A DNA stretch of 64,000 nt from Turnera subulata (Eukaryota > Streptophyta > Magnoliopsida > Malpighiales > Passifloraceae): assembly GCA_028386065.3 (NCBI GenBank), contig JAKUCV010000897.1:113884-177883 (forward strand). Direction: 5' to 3'. The position numbers were made by a program, and so were the translations under genes. Position 1 is the first letter of the stretch, and each line of letters opens with the position of its first letter. Under the pieces are notes generated by a model. That model saw only the letters and a program-made list of their open reading frames with translations. It searched no databases and was not told where the DNA came from. Below, piece after piece: positions 61,653 to 64,000 of this stretch.

Positions 61653-64000
61653 ATGTTTTGTTTTCTACCTTGGAATGTTAGGGGTGTTGGTTCCAGTGCG
61701 AAACAAAGGCAGGTTAGAGAGCTAATTGTGAAGGAGTCTGCTAAACTCATTTTTCTATGTGAGACTAGATGTCATGGGTGGCACCATAATGATTACTCGA
61801 AGGCTTGGGGGAGGGGTGCGTTTAATGGTGTGGCTGTTGATGCTGTTGGTAACGTTGGGGGTATTTGTTTGCTTTGGGATCCTACTTTCTTCTCTTGTTC
61901 TAAAAGTTGTTATGGGAGCAACTGGATTTTGGTGGAGGGAGTTGTTGGTGGACACTGTATTGCTATATGTGGCTTGTACAGGCCTGCTTGTAGGGAGGAT
62001 CGGTTAGATTTGTGGGATGAGCTGAGATGTCAGCTTCCTATTATTTCCCATCCCTGTCTTATAATAGGAGATTTTAACGAGGTCTTATTGCCTGAAGAGA
62101 GGTTAAGCGGGAGGTTGTACAGGCGGGGTGCTGATGCTCTCTTTAGTTTTATCTCTGATCTTGAGCTCTGTGAGGTGGAATTGAAAGGTAGGCGATTCAC
62201 TTGGGGTAATTGTCGGGCAGCTAGCAGGATTGATAGAGCTTTCTTCAATCTGGTCTGGTTTTCTTTGTTTCCGGGTATCTCCTTGCGTGTTGAAGCCAAA
62301 GGGGACTCTGATCATTGTCCTCTCGTGTTGGCTCAAGAACGGTTTAATTGGGGCCCGAGGCCTTTTCGGTTTCTAAATTGCTGGTTTTCTCATCATCAAT
62401 TTGATAATGTTTTGGAAGGAATGTGGGAGGAGGCCTGTTTGAAATTTCCTGGAACTTTAGTCTTCTATGCAAGCTTGGCTTTCTAAAATAGTTGTTTAGA
62501 GTTTGGAACTCTAAGAGTTTTGGAAATATTGATGTCACTCTGAAGGAGCTCAGGCTGAAGGTTGACGATTTGGATAAAATTACGGAGGTTAGAAGTCTGT
62601 CTGAATCAGAAAAGGTTGAGTTTTTTAGTCTAAAATCTGAGATCGCTACTAGGCAACAACAATATGAATGCTTATGGAGACAGAAATCTCGTGCCACTTG
62701 GCTCCGGCTAGGGGATAAAAACTCCAAATTCTTTCATTCTGTTGCATGCAATAGGGGAACTAGAAACTCTATCTTGGAGATCACGGTGGGGGATAAGCTA
62801 ATCACTGAACCGAATGAGATTAAATCTAAAGCTAACAAGTTTTTTGCGAACCTATTTTGGCCTTTGCCCTCTTTTCGCTTCAACTTGGGTAGGCTTCCAG
62901 TTAAGCGCCTGGACTCGCGTATGGTAGCTTCTTTGGAGGAACCGTTCAGTGTAGAGGAAATTAAAGAGGCCATTATGGTCGGCGATGGGGACAAAGCATC
63001 CGGGCCCGACGGGTTTTCCCTCGCCTTTTACAAGAAGGCTTGAGCGCTGATCTGTGACGACCTTGTAGCTATGGCTAACGAATTTCATAAATCCTGTCGA
63101 TTGCCTAAAGGAATTAACAGAGCCTTCCTCACTTTGATTCCAAAATCCAGTGAGTCATGAAGTTTTGATCAGTTCCGGCCTATTAGTCTAGTCCATGGTG
63201 TGTACAAAATTGTTGCGAAGATTTTGGCAAAGAGGCTGAAGGTGGTGATGCCGGTAATTATTGGTGACAGCCAATTTGCTTTTATTGAAGGCAGGTTCAT
63301 TCTTGACTGTGTTTTCACGGCTGCGGAGTTAATCCACCAAGTTAAGAAGTCCAATTTGAAAGCTTTTGTTTGGAAAGTGGATTTCTAGAAAGCATACGAT
63401 TTTGTCTCTTGGGACTTCCTTATGGAAATAATGGCTACTATAGGTTTTAGGGAGAAATGGAGGAGTTGGATGTGGAATGTATTGCGGGGGCTAAACTTTC
63501 TGTTCTGGTGAATGGCAGTCCTACTGACGAATTTGTGATGCATAGGGGACTTAAACAAGGGGACCCCTTATCCCCCCTTCTGTTCAATATCGTGGCCGAA
63601 GGACTTGCTGTTATGGTTTCTCAATCCATTTCAAACGGGCTGGTTAATGAGCTGCAGATTAACAATTTGGCATTTTCTTTCCTCCAATTTGCTGATGACA
63701 CCGTATTCTTTGTTCCTGATGATGTTGATTCTCTGCTAAATATCAAAAGATGCCTTCGGTGCTTTGAAATTCTATCTGGTTTGGAAATTAATTACCACAA
63801 AAGCAGCCTCATCGGTATTAACATACCTCATTCCAAGATGAAGGAGGTAGCAAACCTTCTTCTTTGCAGAGCTGATTCCTTACCCTTTACTTATTTGGGT
63901 CTTCCCATTGGAATTAATATGAGGAGCTTGAAAGCTTGGGAGCCTGTCATCAATAGAATTAAACTACGTTTGGCGTCTTGGAAAGGAAAGTTTCTTTCTA
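61653..64000 (+). pseudogene. LINE B ORF2: endonuclease and reverse transcriptase, broken and partial
   Basis: The EEP endonuclease begins MFCFLPWNVRGVG at 61653 and keeps its catalytic motifs, including LIIGDFNEVL and DSDHCPLVL. Small indels near 62450-62490 shift the frame. The linker and RT start follow (SRATWLRLGDKNSKFFH, then DKASGPDGFS), with stops at 63041-63043 (TGA), 63157-63159 (TGA) and 63386-63388 (TAG). The last falls inside motif A, between KVDF and KAYDF. A shift near 63470 leads into GLKQGDPLSPLLFN (motif B) and FADDTVFF (motif C), both intact. The window ends within the thumb region. Confidence 0.9.

Larger units (their letters stand above)
59416..64000 (+). mobile_element. 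LINE B: L1-type retrotransposon with RRM-type ORF1, cut by the window edge
   Basis: ORF1 (RRM plus a DUF4283-like part) is followed by ORF2 with an endonuclease and a reverse transcriptase that runs past position 64000. The ORF1 architecture differs from that of LINE A, so the two elements belong to different lineages. Several stops and shifts break both frames, so this copy is inactive. The 3' end lies outside the window. Confidence 0.9.

Overview
The window is nuclear DNA of a flowering plant, probably a eudicot. It is AT-rich, its genes carry many GT-AG introns, and it has plant-specific families (an early nodulin-like phytocyanin, an Erv41/46-type protein disulfide isomerase, a VUP-type vascular protein) plus typical plant transposons. 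I cannot name the species from sequence alone.

Four protein genes and one tRNA gene look intact. From left to right they are: an early nodulin-like GPI-anchored arabinogalactan protein (8.4-9.4 kb, +, 2 exons); a convergent 15-exon PDI5-3/5-4-type gene (10.2-18.2 kb, -), for which all exons could be joined in frame; the mitochondrial electron transfer flavoprotein alpha subunit ETFA (33.4-37.6 kb, +, 8 exons); tRNA-Gly(CCC) at 38.56 kb; and a 3-exon VUP-like gene (40.5-41.4 kb, -). These genes are functionally unrelated and form no operon-like unit.

The rest is mostly a layered transposon landscape. A decayed L1-type LINE with a DUF4283/CCHC ORF1 fills 0.4-6.0 kb. A 5.4-kb PIF/Harbinger DNA transposon with TTA target duplications fills 19.4-24.9 kb; its transposase gene holds a 303-bp hAT-type MITE (8-bp duplication) and its Myb-like gene holds a short poly(A)-ended non-LTR insert. 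A 2.88-kb solo LTR (CTAAT duplication) lies at 26.0-28.9 kb. A miniature LTR element (TCTTA duplication) splits a LINE-type RNase H relic at 30.2-31.7 kb. A truncated copia relic lies at 45.4-46.9 kb. A 7.7-kb Ty1/copia element (ACAAC duplication) spans 50.0-57.8 kb. A second, RRM-type LINE runs from 59.4 kb off the right edge.

The most unusual structure is inside the 50-57.8 kb copia element. Its two 357-bp LTRs differ at only four positions, all transitions, yet its gag-pol region is heavily degraded. Its leader carries two distinct families of short inverted repeats: a 19-mer array with an approximately 31-bp period and a set of five 17-mer hairpins. It also holds a GC-rich block that looks promoter-like on the opposite strand. 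This suggests a non-autonomous element that stayed mobile after its coding region died. The hairpin arrays are the best candidate for an undescribed feature.
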